DNA from: Planctomycetota bacterium
Lineage (GTDB): Bacteria; Planctomycetota; UBA1135; UBA2386
Direction of reading: 5' to 3'
Assembly: GCA_016716265.1 (NCBI GenBank)
Contig: JADJWQ010000006.1
Coordinates: 1,488,001-1,552,000 of the forward strand
Length of the DNA stretch: 64,000 nucleotides
Shown in pieces: positions 16,798 to 25,661 of the stretch (position 1 is its first letter; every line of letters starts with the position of its first letter). Below the pieces are notes generated by a model that worked only from the letters and a program-made list of their open reading frames with translations, made no database searches and was not told the origin of the DNA. A program made the position numbers and the translations under genes.

Positions 16798-17190
16798 TCA
16801 GAGCTGGAACGGCAGCGCCCGCAGCCGGCCGGTCGCGTCGAGGCAGGCGAGCGTCGTCGAGCCGGTCGCGACCAGCTCGCCGTCGACGGCGCGGCGGATC
16901 TCGTAGCCGAGCTTGATCGCGACGCGCCGCTGCTCGAGCAGGCGCGTCGTCACGAGCAGCTCGTCGTCGTAGGTCACCGAGCGCCGGTAGGAGACCTGCA
17001 GGTCGACGACCGGCAGCTTGGTGCCGGCGTCCTCGAGCGCACGGTAGCTGTGGCCGAGCGCGCGCATCCACTCGGTGCGCGCCTCCTCGAACCAGGCGAT
17101 GTAGGCACCGTGGTGCGCGACGCCCATCCGGTCGGTCTCGCAGTAGCGCACGCGGATGCGGTGCGGGGGCAGCGGATCGCGCTCGCTCAC
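16798..17190 (-). CDS. YbgC/4HBT-type acyl-CoA thioesterase
   Basis: 130 aa hot-dog-fold thioesterase. The signature VRYCETDRMGVAHHGAYIAWFEEARTEWM carries the catalytic Asp of the 4-hydroxybenzoyl-CoA/YbgC family (D in ETDRMG), and length is typical. It hydrolyses short acyl-CoA or acyl-ACP thioesters. The start is GTG 17190, which overlaps the stop of the leucine-dehydrogenase-like gene by 4 bp, so the two are translationally coupled. The pairing suggests a role in branched-chain acyl metabolism, which is inference. Confidence 0.92.
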   Translation of the reverse strand: MSERDPLPPHRIRVRYCETDRMGVAHHGAYIAWFEEARTEWMRALGHSYRALEDAGTKLPVVDLQVSYRRSVTYDDELLVTTRLLEQRRVAIKLGYEIRRAVDGELVATGSTTLACLDATGRLRALPFQL

Positions 17191-18251
17191 CGGCGCGCCC
17201 TCCCGGCCGGCAGGAACGGCAGCTCGGCACCGGTCGCGGCGACGCGCTCGCGCGCCTTCTGCAGCGCGAGCTCCGCCGGCGGCACCCCGGTCGCGACCGC
17301 CTCGTCGAGCAGCGCGCCGACCTCGGCGCCGATCCGCTCGATCCGCTCCGGCGCGGGCGCGGCTCCCTCCAGGTGGAACAGCGCACCGTGGACCAGCGCA
17401 CCGGCGTTGATCACGAAGTCGGGCGCGTAGAGCACGCCGCGCTCGTGCAGCGCGCGGCCGTGCTCGGGTGAAGCGAGCACGTTGTTCGCCGAGCCGGCGA
17501 TCCCGCGGACCTTCAGGCTCTGCAGGCTGAGGTCGTGCACGACGCCACCGAGCGCGCACGGCGCGAACACGTCGGCCTCGACGTCGAACACGTCGCCGGC
17601 GTCGACGACGCGGACCTCGCACGATGCCCTGACGCGCTCGACCGCCTGGCGGTCGACGTCGGCGACCGTCACCACCGCGCCGGCCCGACACAGCCGCTCG
17701 GTCAGCCGCCCACCGACCTCGCCGAGGCCTTGGACGACGACCCGCACGCCGGCGAGCCCGTCGAAGCCGAGCCGCTCCGCGACCGCGCGCAGGCCGGCGA
17801 ACACGCCGAGCGCGGTCGGCGCCGCGAGGTTGCCGGGTCCGGCGGGGCCCGGCGCCGCGACGAAGCGCGTGTGCTCGGCGACGAGCGCGAGGTCGGCCTC
17901 CTCGGTGCCGACGTCGGGGCCGGTGTAGTAGCGCCCGCCCATCTCCTCGACGTAGCGGCCGACCAGCGCGTAGGCGGCGCGCCGATCGGTGTTCGGCAGC
18001 TCCGCGATCACCGTCTTGCCGCCGCCGCCGGCGATGCCCGCCAGCGCGCACTTCCACGTCATCGCCTCGGCGAGCCGCAGCGCGTCGGCCGCCGCGTCGG
18101 CCGGATTGCGGTAGCGCCAGCGCCGGATGCCGCCGAACGCCGGGCCGCAGCGCGTGTCGTGGATCGCGACGAAGGCGAGCACGCCGCGCGCGTCGTCGCG
18201 CAGCACCTGGAGCTGCTCGAAATCCCGGCTGACCAGCTCAAGGACGTCCAT
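17187..18251 (-). CDS. Leucine/valine dehydrogenase-type amino-acid dehydrogenase
   Basis: 354 aa member of the Glu/Leu/Phe/Val dehydrogenase family, which interconverts branched-chain or aromatic amino acids and 2-oxo acids with NAD. Visible: HDTRCGPAFGGIRRWRY, the substrate and catalytic Lys region MTWKCALAGIAGGGGKTVI, a Rossmann motif VVQGLGEVGGRL, and GSANNVLASPEHG...YAPDFVINAGAL. Length and motifs fit leucine dehydrogenase rather than the longer glutamate dehydrogenases. Start ATG 18251 with a TACGCT hexamer ending 8 nt upstream and no Shine-Dalgarno, so probably leaderless. It overlaps the thioesterase start by 4 bp. Confidence 0.92.
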   Translation of the reverse strand: MDVLELVSRDFEQLQVLRDDARGVLAFVAIHDTRCGPAFGGIRRWRYRNPADAAADALRLAEAMTWKCALAGIAGGGGKTVIAELPNTDRRAAYALVGRYVEEMGGRYYTGPDVGTEEADLALVAEHTRFVAAPGPAGPGNLAAPTALGVFAGLRAVAERLGFDGLAGVRVVVQGLGEVGGRLTERLCRAGAVVTVADVDRQAVERVRASCEVRVVDAGDVFDVEADVFAPCALGGVVHDLSLQSLKVRGIAGSANNVLASPEHGRALHERGVLYAPDFVINAGALVHGALFHLEGAAPAPERIERIGAEVGALLDEAVATGVPPAELALQKARERVAATGAELPFLPAGRARR

Positions 18252-18259
18252 CCGCGCAG

Positions 18260-18265
18260 AGCGTA
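18260..18265 (-). promoter_or_regulatory. Putative -10 (TACGCT), leaderless leucine-DH mRNA
   Basis: Minus-strand TACGCT ending 8 nt before ATG 18251. The same hexamer occurs upstream of the genes at 9645, 14290 and 36162. Confidence 0.5.
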
Positions 18266-18462
18266 GCCCGGATGATCCGGGAGATCCCGAGCCGGTCCTG
18301 CACTCGCTCGCTTCCGCGCTCGCCGGCGCCGCGGGAAGATCGACGGCCGTCCGCGCGTCGGAGCCCTCCGTGCGATTCGCCGGCCGCCGGGCCGACGACC
18401 ACTTCGAGCGCCGGCGTACCGGTCCGACATCGTCCACCCCGTCCCGCAGAGGCTCGCGAACC

Positions 18463-19431
18463 GTGCGACCGTCCCGCGCATCCGCCTGGCTGTCCGTTCC
18501 GCTCGCCCTGGCGCTCGCCGCGTGCTCGAGCACCCCGCCGGACCCGGCGCCCGTGCGCGACCCGAGCCTCGAGGCGGAGTACCGCGAGCGCGCCGCCGCG
18601 ATCCGCGAGGCGGAGGAGAAGCGCAAGGAGCTCCCGCGCCTGCTGCTCGACCTCGACAAGACGATCGAGAAGTACTCGCTCGCCACCTACAACTCGGGCT
18701 CGCCGCGGGCCGAGGAGAGCCGCGAGCGGATCGGCCACTTCATCGAGGAGACCGCGAAGGAGAACTTCGACGCGCTGCTGGCCGCAGCGACCGACGCGTC
18801 GACGCCGCGCAATCGCGCGATCGCGCTGGCGGCGATCGCGTTCACCGGGCGGCGCGACGCCCTCGATCCGCTGCTGAACGGCGTGGCGGACCCGAACCCC
18901 GAGGTCAGCAACAACGCCGCCTTCGGCCTCGGCATCCTGCAGGAGCCGAGCACGCCGTCGCGCCCGCTCGAGCGGATCATGAACGACCAGGACCGCCCGC
19001 TGGCCGACCGCGCGAACGCGGCCTGGGCGCTGCACCGCGTGCAGCTCCGCGCGATCGACGCGGCACCGTTCGTCGCGATCTGGACCGCGCTCCTGGCCGG
19101 CGCGCTCGACGCCCAGCCGGACGCGATCACGACCACGGCGATCCGCGGGCTCGGCGAGACGCGCGATCCGGAGCACAGCGCGCTCGTGCTGCGCTACCTG
19201 CAGCACCCGACGCCGCTCGTCCGCATGGCCGCCGCCGTCGCGCTCGGCCGGCTCGGCGATCTCGCTGCGGTCGAGCCGCTGCTCGCATTGCTCGGCACCG
19301 CGGAGCCGGTCCAGAACGTCCGCTTCGCCGCGATGAAGGCCCTCCGGGACCTTGCCGGCGGTCGGGGCGAGGGATACGACGTCGAGGAGTGGCGACGCAT
19401 CTTCGAGCTCGGCCGCGGCACGGAGCGCTGA
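18463..19431 (+). CDS. Lipoprotein with HEAT-type helical repeats
   Basis: 322 aa from GTG 18463. The signal ends in a lipobox, LALAACSS, so it is anchored by a lipid on Cys. A charged helical region (EAEYRERAAAIREAEEKRKELPRL) is followed by alpha-helical HEAT-like repeats, for example AIALAAIAFTGRRDALDPLLNG, NAAFGLGILQEPS and VRMAAAVALGRLGDLAAVEPLL. Such repeats bind other proteins. It is the first gene of a likely envelope operon, 11 nt before the next lipoprotein. Confidence 0.85.
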   Translation: MRPSRASAWLSVPLALALAACSSTPPDPAPVRDPSLEAEYRERAAAIREAEEKRKELPRLLLDLDKTIEKYSLATYNSGSPRAEESRERIGHFIEETAKENFDALLAAATDASTPRNRAIALAAIAFTGRRDALDPLLNGVADPNPEVSNNAAFGLGILQEPSTPSRPLERIMNDQDRPLADRANAAWALHRVQLRAIDAAPFVAIWTALLAGALDAQPDAITTTAIRGLGETRDPEHSALVLRYLQHPTPLVRMAAAVALGRLGDLAAVEPLLALLGTAEPVQNVRFAAMKALRDLAGGRGEGYDVEEWRRIFELGRGTER

Positions 19432-19442
19432 CGCGCTCCGCA

Positions 19443-20792
19443 ATGCTCGAGCGGCTCACGCGCGCTGCGGTGCGAGCCGGTGCGGCCGCGTGGCTGGCAT
19501 TGCTGCCCGGCTGCGATCGCGGGCCGGTCGACAATGCCCCAGCTGGTGTCTCGCCCGGCGGTGTCTCGCCCGGCGGTGGCTCGACCGGCGGTGGCTCGCC
19601 CGCTGGCGGCAGCCCGACCGCGGGAACGCCTGCGACCACCCCCGAGGTCGAGCCGCGCGACGCAGCCGGCGACGCGGCCGGCGACGCAGCCGACGATGGA
19701 CGCGATCCGGAAGCGATCGTGACCGCGATCCTCGACCGCTGCCACGGCGCCCGCCGCGGCACCTTCGCGTCGCTCGCCGTGGAGCTGCGCGACGCGCCGG
19801 ACGGCCCACCGACGCTCGTGCACGCGGCGCTGCCCGAGCGGATCCGCGTGCAGAGTCCGACCGACACGATCGCCGCCCGCAACGGCGAGCAGGGCTGGCT
19901 GTGGCCGGGCGGGCCGCCGGCCCGCCCGCTGACCGACGGCGAGCGCGACGACCTCGCGGCGCTCGCGACGCTGCTCGGCGCGGTCGCGCTGCTGCCGCTC
20001 GAGCAGCACACCGCGGTCGAGCGCACGGCACCCGACCGGCTCGCGCTGCGCACCGCCGACGGTGCCGTCCACACGCTCGCCTGGGATCCGGCTCGCGACG
20101 CGCCACTGCGGCTGTCGTCGCCGGCGGGCGAGGTCGTGTTCCTCGAGTTCTACGACTCCGGCCGCACGCTCGTCCCGACGCACGTGACGCTCGGCCCGCG
20201 CGGCGAATGCTGGCTGCGCTTCCTGGGCACCGGGGTCACGCACCTGCCCGAGCTGTTCGACGCGCCGCCCGGCACCGGCAGCGACGGCGAGCGCGTGACG
20301 TTCGGCCCGGACCTCGGCCAGGGCGCGGTGCGCGAGGTCGACGTCCGGCCGGTGCGCTGGCTGTGGATGCCCGACCCCGGCGATTGGAAGAGGCGCATGG
20401 AGCTGTTCCGCTCGGCGGGTCGGCGGCTCTTCCCGGCCGGCTACGGCAACGGCGGCGACCCGATGCTCATCGAGGACGACGCCGGGGCCTGGTTCGTCGT
20501 GCCGTTCCGGCCGCGACTGCCCGACCCGGAGCCGGTGCGGCCGGCAGACGGCGAGCGGCTGACCGAGCTCGACGCGCACCGCGCGTTGCAGCTCGTCGCC
20601 GAGAGCGGTGCGGACTGGGCCGCCCGCATCGCGAAGGCGCGCGCCGCGCTCGACGCGGCGCTCGCACAGCGCGGGCTGCGCGCGGACGGCGCGCTGTGCG
20701 TCGGCGTCAACCTCGTCAATCGCGATCCCGCCACCGACCCGGGCACGCTGCGCGACGCGGTCGTGACCTTGAGCTACCGGCTCGTTCCATGA
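19443..20792 (+). CDS. Lipoprotein of unknown function with Gly/Ser-Pro repeat linker
   Basis: 449 aa. Signal with lipobox WLALLPGC, then a low-complexity linker made of PGGVS-like five-residue repeats and an acidic Ala/Asp stretch, then a ~360-residue globular domain that I do not recognise. The C-terminal part (REVDVRPVRWLWMPDPGDWKRRM and LCVGVNLVNRD) looks like a compact alpha/beta domain. Located 11 nt after the HEAT lipoprotein and overlapping the methyltransferase start by 4 bp. It may be a periplasmic partner of the TamAB genes downstream. Confidence 0.8.
   Translation: MLERLTRAAVRAGAAAWLALLPGCDRGPVDNAPAGVSPGGVSPGGGSTGGGSPAGGSPTAGTPATTPEVEPRDAAGDAAGDAADDGRDPEAIVTAILDRCHGARRGTFASLAVELRDAPDGPPTLVHAALPERIRVQSPTDTIAARNGEQGWLWPGGPPARPLTDGERDDLAALATLLGAVALLPLEQHTAVERTAPDRLALRTADGAVHTLAWDPARDAPLRLSSPAGEVVFLEFYDSGRTLVPTHVTLGPRGECWLRFLGTGVTHLPELFDAPPGTGSDGERVTFGPDLGQGAVREVDVRPVRWLWMPDPGDWKRRMELFRSAGRRLFPAGYGNGGDPMLIEDDAGAWFVVPFRPRLPDPEPVRPADGERLTELDAHRALQLVAESGADWAARIAKARAALDAALAQRGLRADGALCVGVNLVNRDPATDPGTLRDAVVTLSYRLVP
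19545..19619 (+). repeat. 15-bp tandem repeat in lipoprotein linker
   Basis: Five units of a GGTGTCTCGCCCGGC-type 15-mer, the first two identical and later ones diverging. They encode the flexible GVSPG-type linker just after the lipidated Cys. This is the same unit length as the repeat at 2628-2717. Confidence 0.85.
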
Positions 20793-21685
20793 GCGAGCCC
20801 GGCCGCCGAGCGGGGCCGGACGCGGCGACGGTCCACGCCCGCAATCGTCGCTCCTGGAACGCGGTGACGCCCGCACACCAGGCGCACAAGCAGGACCAGG
20901 CCGGCTTCCTGCGCGGTGGCGGCAGCACGCTGTTTCCGGAGGAGCTCGAGCTGCTCGGCGACGTCGCGGGTCTCGACGTCGTGCACCTGCAATGCAATTG
21001 CGGACAGGACTCGCTGAGCATCGCGGCGCGCGGCGCGCGGGTCGTCGGCGTCGACCTCGCCGACGCGGCGATCGACGAGGCACGCGCATTGAGCGCGGCG
21101 AGCGGCATCCCCGCGCGCTTCGAGCGTTCCGAGGTGGTCGCGTGGCTCGCGGCGACGGCCCGGGGCGGCGCACCGCGCTTCGACGTCGCGTTCGCGAGCT
21201 ACGGCGCGCTGCCGTGGATCCCCGATCTCACGGCCTGGGTGCGCGGGGCCGCGGGAGTGCTGCGGCCGGGCGGCAGGCTCGCGATCCTCGAGTTCCATCC
21301 GTTCGCGTGGTGCGTGTCGGCGACCGGCGAGGTCGTCGAGCCGTACTTCGACGACCGCCCGATCGAGGAGCCGGACGGCGTGCGTGATTACGTCGGCGCT
21401 GCCGGTGACGGTCTCGCGCCGATGGGCTTCCGCGCTGCCGACCCCGACTTCCACAATCCCGAGCCCGCGGTCTGCTTCCAATGGACGGTCGCCGGCCTGC
21501 TGCAGGCGATCTGCGACGCCGGCCTGCGCCTGACGACGATCCGCGAATGGGCCCACGCGAACGGCTGCCCGATCCTCGGCGAGCGGATGCGCAAGGCCGG
21601 TCGCCGCTTCTATCGAGCCGCCGGCGTGCCGGAGCTGCCGCTGATGCTCGGCGTCGTCGCCGAGCGCGCGCCCGAGACGACGTGA
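20789..21685 (+). CDS. Class I SAM-dependent methyltransferase
   Basis: 298 aa cytosolic enzyme. The SAM-binding region reads VVHLQCNCGQDSLSIAARGARVVGVDLADAAI: motif I is an L-C-G form rather than the common GxGxG, as seen in a subgroup of small-molecule methyltransferases that also carry RRSWNAVTPAHQAHK near the start. Motif IV FASYGALPWI and LRPGGRLAILEFHPF follow. The substrate is unknown. ATG 20789 overlaps the preceding lipoprotein stop (ATGA), so it is coupled to it. TamB follows 55 nt later. Confidence 0.87.
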   Translation: MSEPGRRAGPDAATVHARNRRSWNAVTPAHQAHKQDQAGFLRGGGSTLFPEELELLGDVAGLDVVHLQCNCGQDSLSIAARGARVVGVDLADAAIDEARALSAASGIPARFERSEVVAWLAATARGGAPRFDVAFASYGALPWIPDLTAWVRGAAGVLRPGGRLAILEFHPFAWCVSATGEVVEPYFDDRPIEEPDGVRDYVGAAGDGLAPMGFRAADPDFHNPEPAVCFQWTVAGLLQAICDAGLRLTTIREWAHANGCPILGERMRKAGRRFYRAAGVPELPLMLGVVAERAPETT

Positions 21686-21740
21686 GCTCGCGACGATCGG
21701 AGGTTGCCTCGCGCGCCCGAGCTGGTCGAATCGCGCTGCG

Positions 21741-24700
21741 ATGAGCCGCGCTGCCCCGGATCCGAACGCCGCGAAGCGAGCCCCCGCACCGCGGTGGCGG
21801 CGCACCCGGTGGGTGGCGCGCGCCGGGCTGCTGCTCGCGCTGCTCGCGATCGACCTGGCGCTCGCCGCCTACCTGTGCCGCTCGCTGTGGCTCGCTCCGG
21901 CGCTGCGCCGCGCGCTGCCGGAGCTGCTGCCCGCCGGCGTCGCGATCGACTTCGCGACCGTCGAGACCGACCTGTGGCGCGGGGCGACGATCGGCGGCCT
22001 GCGGGTGACCGCCGACGGCGTCGCGCTGCGCGACGCGACGCTCGAGGTCGCGCTCGACGTGCCGGCGCTGCTCCGCGGTGAGCCGGGCGGACTGCGCGCG
22101 GCGCGGCTGCGGGCCGGCGAGCTGGCGATCGAGGTCGCGTCCGGCGATGGCGAAGCCGCCGCGACGCCGGCGCTCGCCGAGCTGGCGCCGCTGCTCGAGC
22201 TGCTGCCCGGCGGCGCGCGCGTCGAGCTCGGGCGCGCGGTCGTCGCGCCGGCTGGCGGAATGCCCTGGCTCGACGCCCCGCTGAGCGCGCGGCTCGCCGC
22301 GAGCCCCGCGCGACGGCTGCAGGTCATCGCCGGCGGCGTGCGCGCCGAGTGCGCGGCGCTGCGCGATGCGGCCGGTGCGGTGCGCGCGCTGCACGTCGAC
22401 GCGGAGCTCGACGACCCGGCCGCCTGGCTGGCCCGATTCGACGTCACCACGCCGCTCGCCGGCGGCGCGCTGCGGATCGCGGCGACCACCGACCTCCGCA
22501 GCGGCACCGGCGAGGTCGAGCTGGCCGGCGCCCGACTCGAGGACCGCGGGGCCGCCGAGCTGCGCGCGGCGCTCGCCTACGACGGCAGCGAGCTGCTGGT
22601 GACGCGCGGCGTGGCCGACGCCCCGGGGCTGCGCCTGCAGGTCGACGGCCTGCGCGCGCCGCTGGTCACCGAGCGCCTCGAGCTCGCCGCGCTGCGCGGC
22701 GCGGTCGCGCTGGCGATCCGCGACCTCGAGCCGTGGCGCGCGCTGCTGCCGGCCGAGCTCGCCGCCCGGCTGCCGATCCGCGGCGAGCTGCGCGGTGCGC
22801 TCGACGCCGACGGGCTGCGGCTCGACGCCGGTCGCCTCGCCGGCGCGGGTTTCGCGATCGACGTCGTCGGCGGCCGGCTGCCCCCCGACGCCGCGACCAC
22901 GCGCGCCGGCGAGCTCGAGCTGATCGTCGCGCTCGACGCGGCGACCCGCCTGCCGCTGCCACCCGAGCTGCCGCCGACCGAGCTGTCGGGCCGCGTGCGC
23001 GTGCGCGCCGAGGGCTCGCTCGCCGCACCGCGCATCGACGCCGAGCTCGACCTCGGCGCCGGCCAGGTCGGCGCGCTCCGCTTCGGCTCGGTCGGCGCCG
23101 CGCTCGCCTGGGACGGCGAGCGGCTCGACGTCGCCGGCCTCGCGCTGCGCGGGCTCCGCAGCGCCGGCGCGCCGGAGGCCGCGACCCTCGCGCTCGCCGC
23201 CGACGCGCGCGTCGAGCTGCCGCCCGGCGCCGCACCGCGCGTCGCGGCGCAGGGCCTCGCGGTCGGCTCGCCGCTGCAGGCGCTGGCGCCGCTGGTCGGC
23301 GCGCTGCCGCCCGAGCTCGCGAGCCTCGCCTGCGAGGCGATCGCGTTCGACGGCCAGGCCGACCTCGCGCTGCTCGACGCGGCTGGCGGAGCCCCGGCGG
23401 CGGCGACGCTCGACCTCGCGATCCGCGGCCTGCGCGAGCGGGCCGACGCGCCGTCGGCCGCCAGCGCGCTGCGCGCGCGACTGACCGCGGTGCGGCGCGG
23501 CGCGGCGCTCGCGTTCGTCGCCAACGTCGACGGCACCGCGGCCGCCGGGCTCGCGACGCTCGCCGGTCTCGGCGGCGACGTGCTCGCCCGCGCCGAGCCG
23601 GCGCCGTTCGCGGTGCGCGCGAGCGGCGAGGTCGGCGACTGCGGTGACGTGCACGCGGCGGGGACGATCGATCTCCCGCAGCTCGCCACTCCGGGGCTGC
23701 CGCCGGGCAGCGCGCGGGTCCGGCTCGCGGTCGGCCCGACCCACGTCGCGCTCGAGCAGCTCGCGCTGCGCGGCGCGGTCGATGCGGACGCGCGCGGCAC
23801 GCTCGACCTCGCCGTCGCACCGCCGCGCGCGGTGCTGCAGCTCGACGCGCGCCTCGTCGATGCCGCCGTGCTGCAGCCGCTGTGGCCGGACGCACCCGAC
23901 GGCGCCTCCGCGGCGCTGACCCTCGCGCTCGACGGCGACTCGACCGCGCCGCGGATCGACGTCGCGGCGAGCGCGCTGTGGCCCGACCGGGCCGCGCGGG
24001 CGGCGCTGCTGCGGTGGCCGGTGGAGCTCGGCCCGGCACCGCGCGGGCCGCTGACCATCGAGCTGCGGCTGACCGCGGAGCCCGGCGCGGCGCCGACCGC
24101 CCGGCTGCTCGCGGCGGTCGGCCTGCCGGGCGAGGCGGCGCTCCGCGCGAGCTGTGCGGGGCGCGTCCCGCTGCGGATGACGCCCGGCGCGGCGGGCTCG
24201 CTCGCGCTCGCCGCCGCCGACGGCGCGCTCGACGGCGATCTGCTGCTGCGCGCCGCCCCGACCGCACTCGGCCCGACGGTGCTGCGCAGCGACTTCCGGG
24301 TGACGCGCGACGGCGCCGAGCTGCGCGACCTCGCGCTGACCGCGCCGCAGGGCAGCGTGCGCGGCGCGGCGCAGCTCGGCGGCGGCACCGCGGCGTGGCT
24401 CGACGGCACGCTCGACGCCGCGCCGCTCCAAGGCCGCGTCGAGCTCGGCAGCGTGTCGCTCGCTGCGCTGCTGCCCACGACGCTCGGCGTGCAGGCGCTC
24501 GCCGGCGAGCTGAGCGGCGCGGTCGACGCCGGCGGGACCGCCGCGGCACCGCGGCTGCGCGGCACGCTCGCGCTGGCTGGTGGCCGGCTGAAGCTCGCTC
24601 CCGAGGTCCCGTCGCTCGACGGGCTCGAGGCGACGCTGACCGCCGCGGACGGGCGCGTCGAGCTGACCGGGCTGCGCGCGTCGCTCGGCGTCGGCACGCT

Positions 24701-25661
24701 GCGCGGCCGGGCGAGCCTGACCGCGCCGGACGGCACCTTCGCCGGGCTCGCGCGCGGCGCCCTCGACGTCGCGCTCGACGCCGACGACGCGCAGGTGCTG
24801 CGCACGACCGGCGTCACGCTGCGGACCGACGCCCACCTGACCGCGACCGGCGCGCTCGATGGCGCACTGGAGATCGGCGGCGAGATCGCGGTCGAGTCCG
24901 CGCGCGTGATCCGGCGCATGTCGCTGGTACCCGACCTCGGCGAGCGCGGCGGCGTGACGGTGTCGACCGGGATCCGCCTGCCGGCGATCGCCGACCCGCT
25001 CGGCAGCCGCATCCGTTACGACGTCGGCGTGCGCACGACGCGCCCGGCGGAGCTGCAGAGCTACGTCGTCGACCTGCCGCTGACGGCCGCGCTGCGGCTG
25101 CGGGGCACCGGCGCGGCACCGTTCCTCGACGGCGCGGTGTCCGGCAGCGACGGCCGGCTGCGGCTACCGGCGATCACGATGCGCATCGACCAGGCCGCGG
25201 CGACGTTCGACGCGGCCGACCCCGCACATCCGCAGCTCTCGATCCGCGCGTCCGCACGCCGGCTCGGCATCGACCTCCGCGCCACCGCGGCCGGCCGCCT
25301 CGACGACGTCGAGCTCGTGCTGTCGTCGCTGCCGCCGCTGACGCAGGCGGAGATCTACGTGCTGGTGTCGACCGGCGCGCTGCCTGAGCAGCTCCGCCGG
25401 CAGGGACTCGGCAGCCGCGCGACGCTGGTCGGCGGCTACGTCGCCAACGAGCTGATCGACTTCTACTTCGGCAGCGACAGCACCGAGCAGCGCGACTCGC
25501 TCGCCGACCGGATCCACTTCGAGGCCGGCCGCGAGGTCAGCCGCAACGGCGTCGAATCGCTGATGATCGACTTCGACCTCACGGACGCGTTCGCATTGCG
25601 CGGCGAGCGGGACGTCTGGGAGGACTACAACATGGGTCTCGTGTACCGGCTGCGGTTCTGA
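21741..25661 (+). CDS. tamB: TamB-like translocation and assembly module protein
   Basis: 1306 aa. One N-terminal membrane helix (about residues 25-45) is followed by >1000 residues of repetitive beta-strand sequence rich in Ala, Leu, Asp and Gly, as in AsmA/TamB-type bridge proteins that span the periplasm and move phospholipid or help outer-membrane protein assembly. The C-terminal ~250 residues match the DUF490/TamB domain, with LSSLPPLTQAEIYVLVSTG near the end. TamB works with an Omp85 protein; the next gene, overlapping by one base (TGATG), supplies it. In E. coli the order is tamA then tamB, so this order is reversed. Local GC is extreme because of Ala/Gly/Arg codons. Confidence 0.92.
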   Translation: MSRAAPDPNAAKRAPAPRWRRTRWVARAGLLLALLAIDLALAAYLCRSLWLAPALRRALPELLPAGVAIDFATVETDLWRGATIGGLRVTADGVALRDATLEVALDVPALLRGEPGGLRAARLRAGELAIEVASGDGEAAATPALAELAPLLELLPGGARVELGRAVVAPAGGMPWLDAPLSARLAASPARRLQVIAGGVRAECAALRDAAGAVRALHVDAELDDPAAWLARFDVTTPLAGGALRIAATTDLRSGTGEVELAGARLEDRGAAELRAALAYDGSELLVTRGVADAPGLRLQVDGLRAPLVTERLELAALRGAVALAIRDLEPWRALLPAELAARLPIRGELRGALDADGLRLDAGRLAGAGFAIDVVGGRLPPDAATTRAGELELIVALDAATRLPLPPELPPTELSGRVRVRAEGSLAAPRIDAELDLGAGQVGALRFGSVGAALAWDGERLDVAGLALRGLRSAGAPEAATLALAADARVELPPGAAPRVAAQGLAVGSPLQALAPLVGALPPELASLACEAIAFDGQADLALLDAAGGAPAAATLDLAIRGLRERADAPSAASALRARLTAVRRGAALAFVANVDGTAAAGLATLAGLGGDVLARAEPAPFAVRASGEVGDCGDVHAAGTIDLPQLATPGLPPGSARVRLAVGPTHVALEQLALRGAVDADARGTLDLAVAPPRAVLQLDARLVDAAVLQPLWPDAPDGASAALTLALDGDSTAPRIDVAASALWPDRAARAALLRWPVELGPAPRGPLTIELRLTAEPGAAPTARLLAAVGLPGEAALRASCAGRVPLRMTPGAAGSLALAAADGALDGDLLLRAAPTALGPTVLRSDFRVTRDGAELRDLALTAPQGSVRGAAQLGGGTAAWLDGTLDAAPLQGRVELGSVSLAALLPTTLGVQALAGELSGAVDAGGTAAAPRLRGTLALAGGRLKLAPEVPSLDGLEATLTAADGRVELTGLRASLGVGTLRGRASLTAPDGTFAGLARGALDVALDADDAQVLRTTGVTLRTDAHLTATGALDGALEIGGEIAVESARVIRRMSLVPDLGERGGVTVSTGIRLPAIADPLGSRIRYDVGVRTTRPAELQSYVVDLPLTAALRLRGTGAAPFLDGAVSGSDGRLRLPAITMRIDQAAATFDAADPAHPQLSIRASARRLGIDLRATAAGRLDDVELVLSSLPPLTQAEIYVLVSTGALPEQLRRQGLGSRATLVGGYVANELIDFYFGSDSTEQRDSLADRIHFEAGREVSRNGVESLMIDFDLTDAFALRGERDVWEDYNMGLVYRLRF

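Noticed and set aside
21228..24836. 1202-codon minus-strand frame opposite TamB
   Set aside because: It is composed almost only of Arg, Ala, Gly, Gln and Glu and mirrors the codons of the plus-strand TamB gene, which has a recognisable C-terminal domain.
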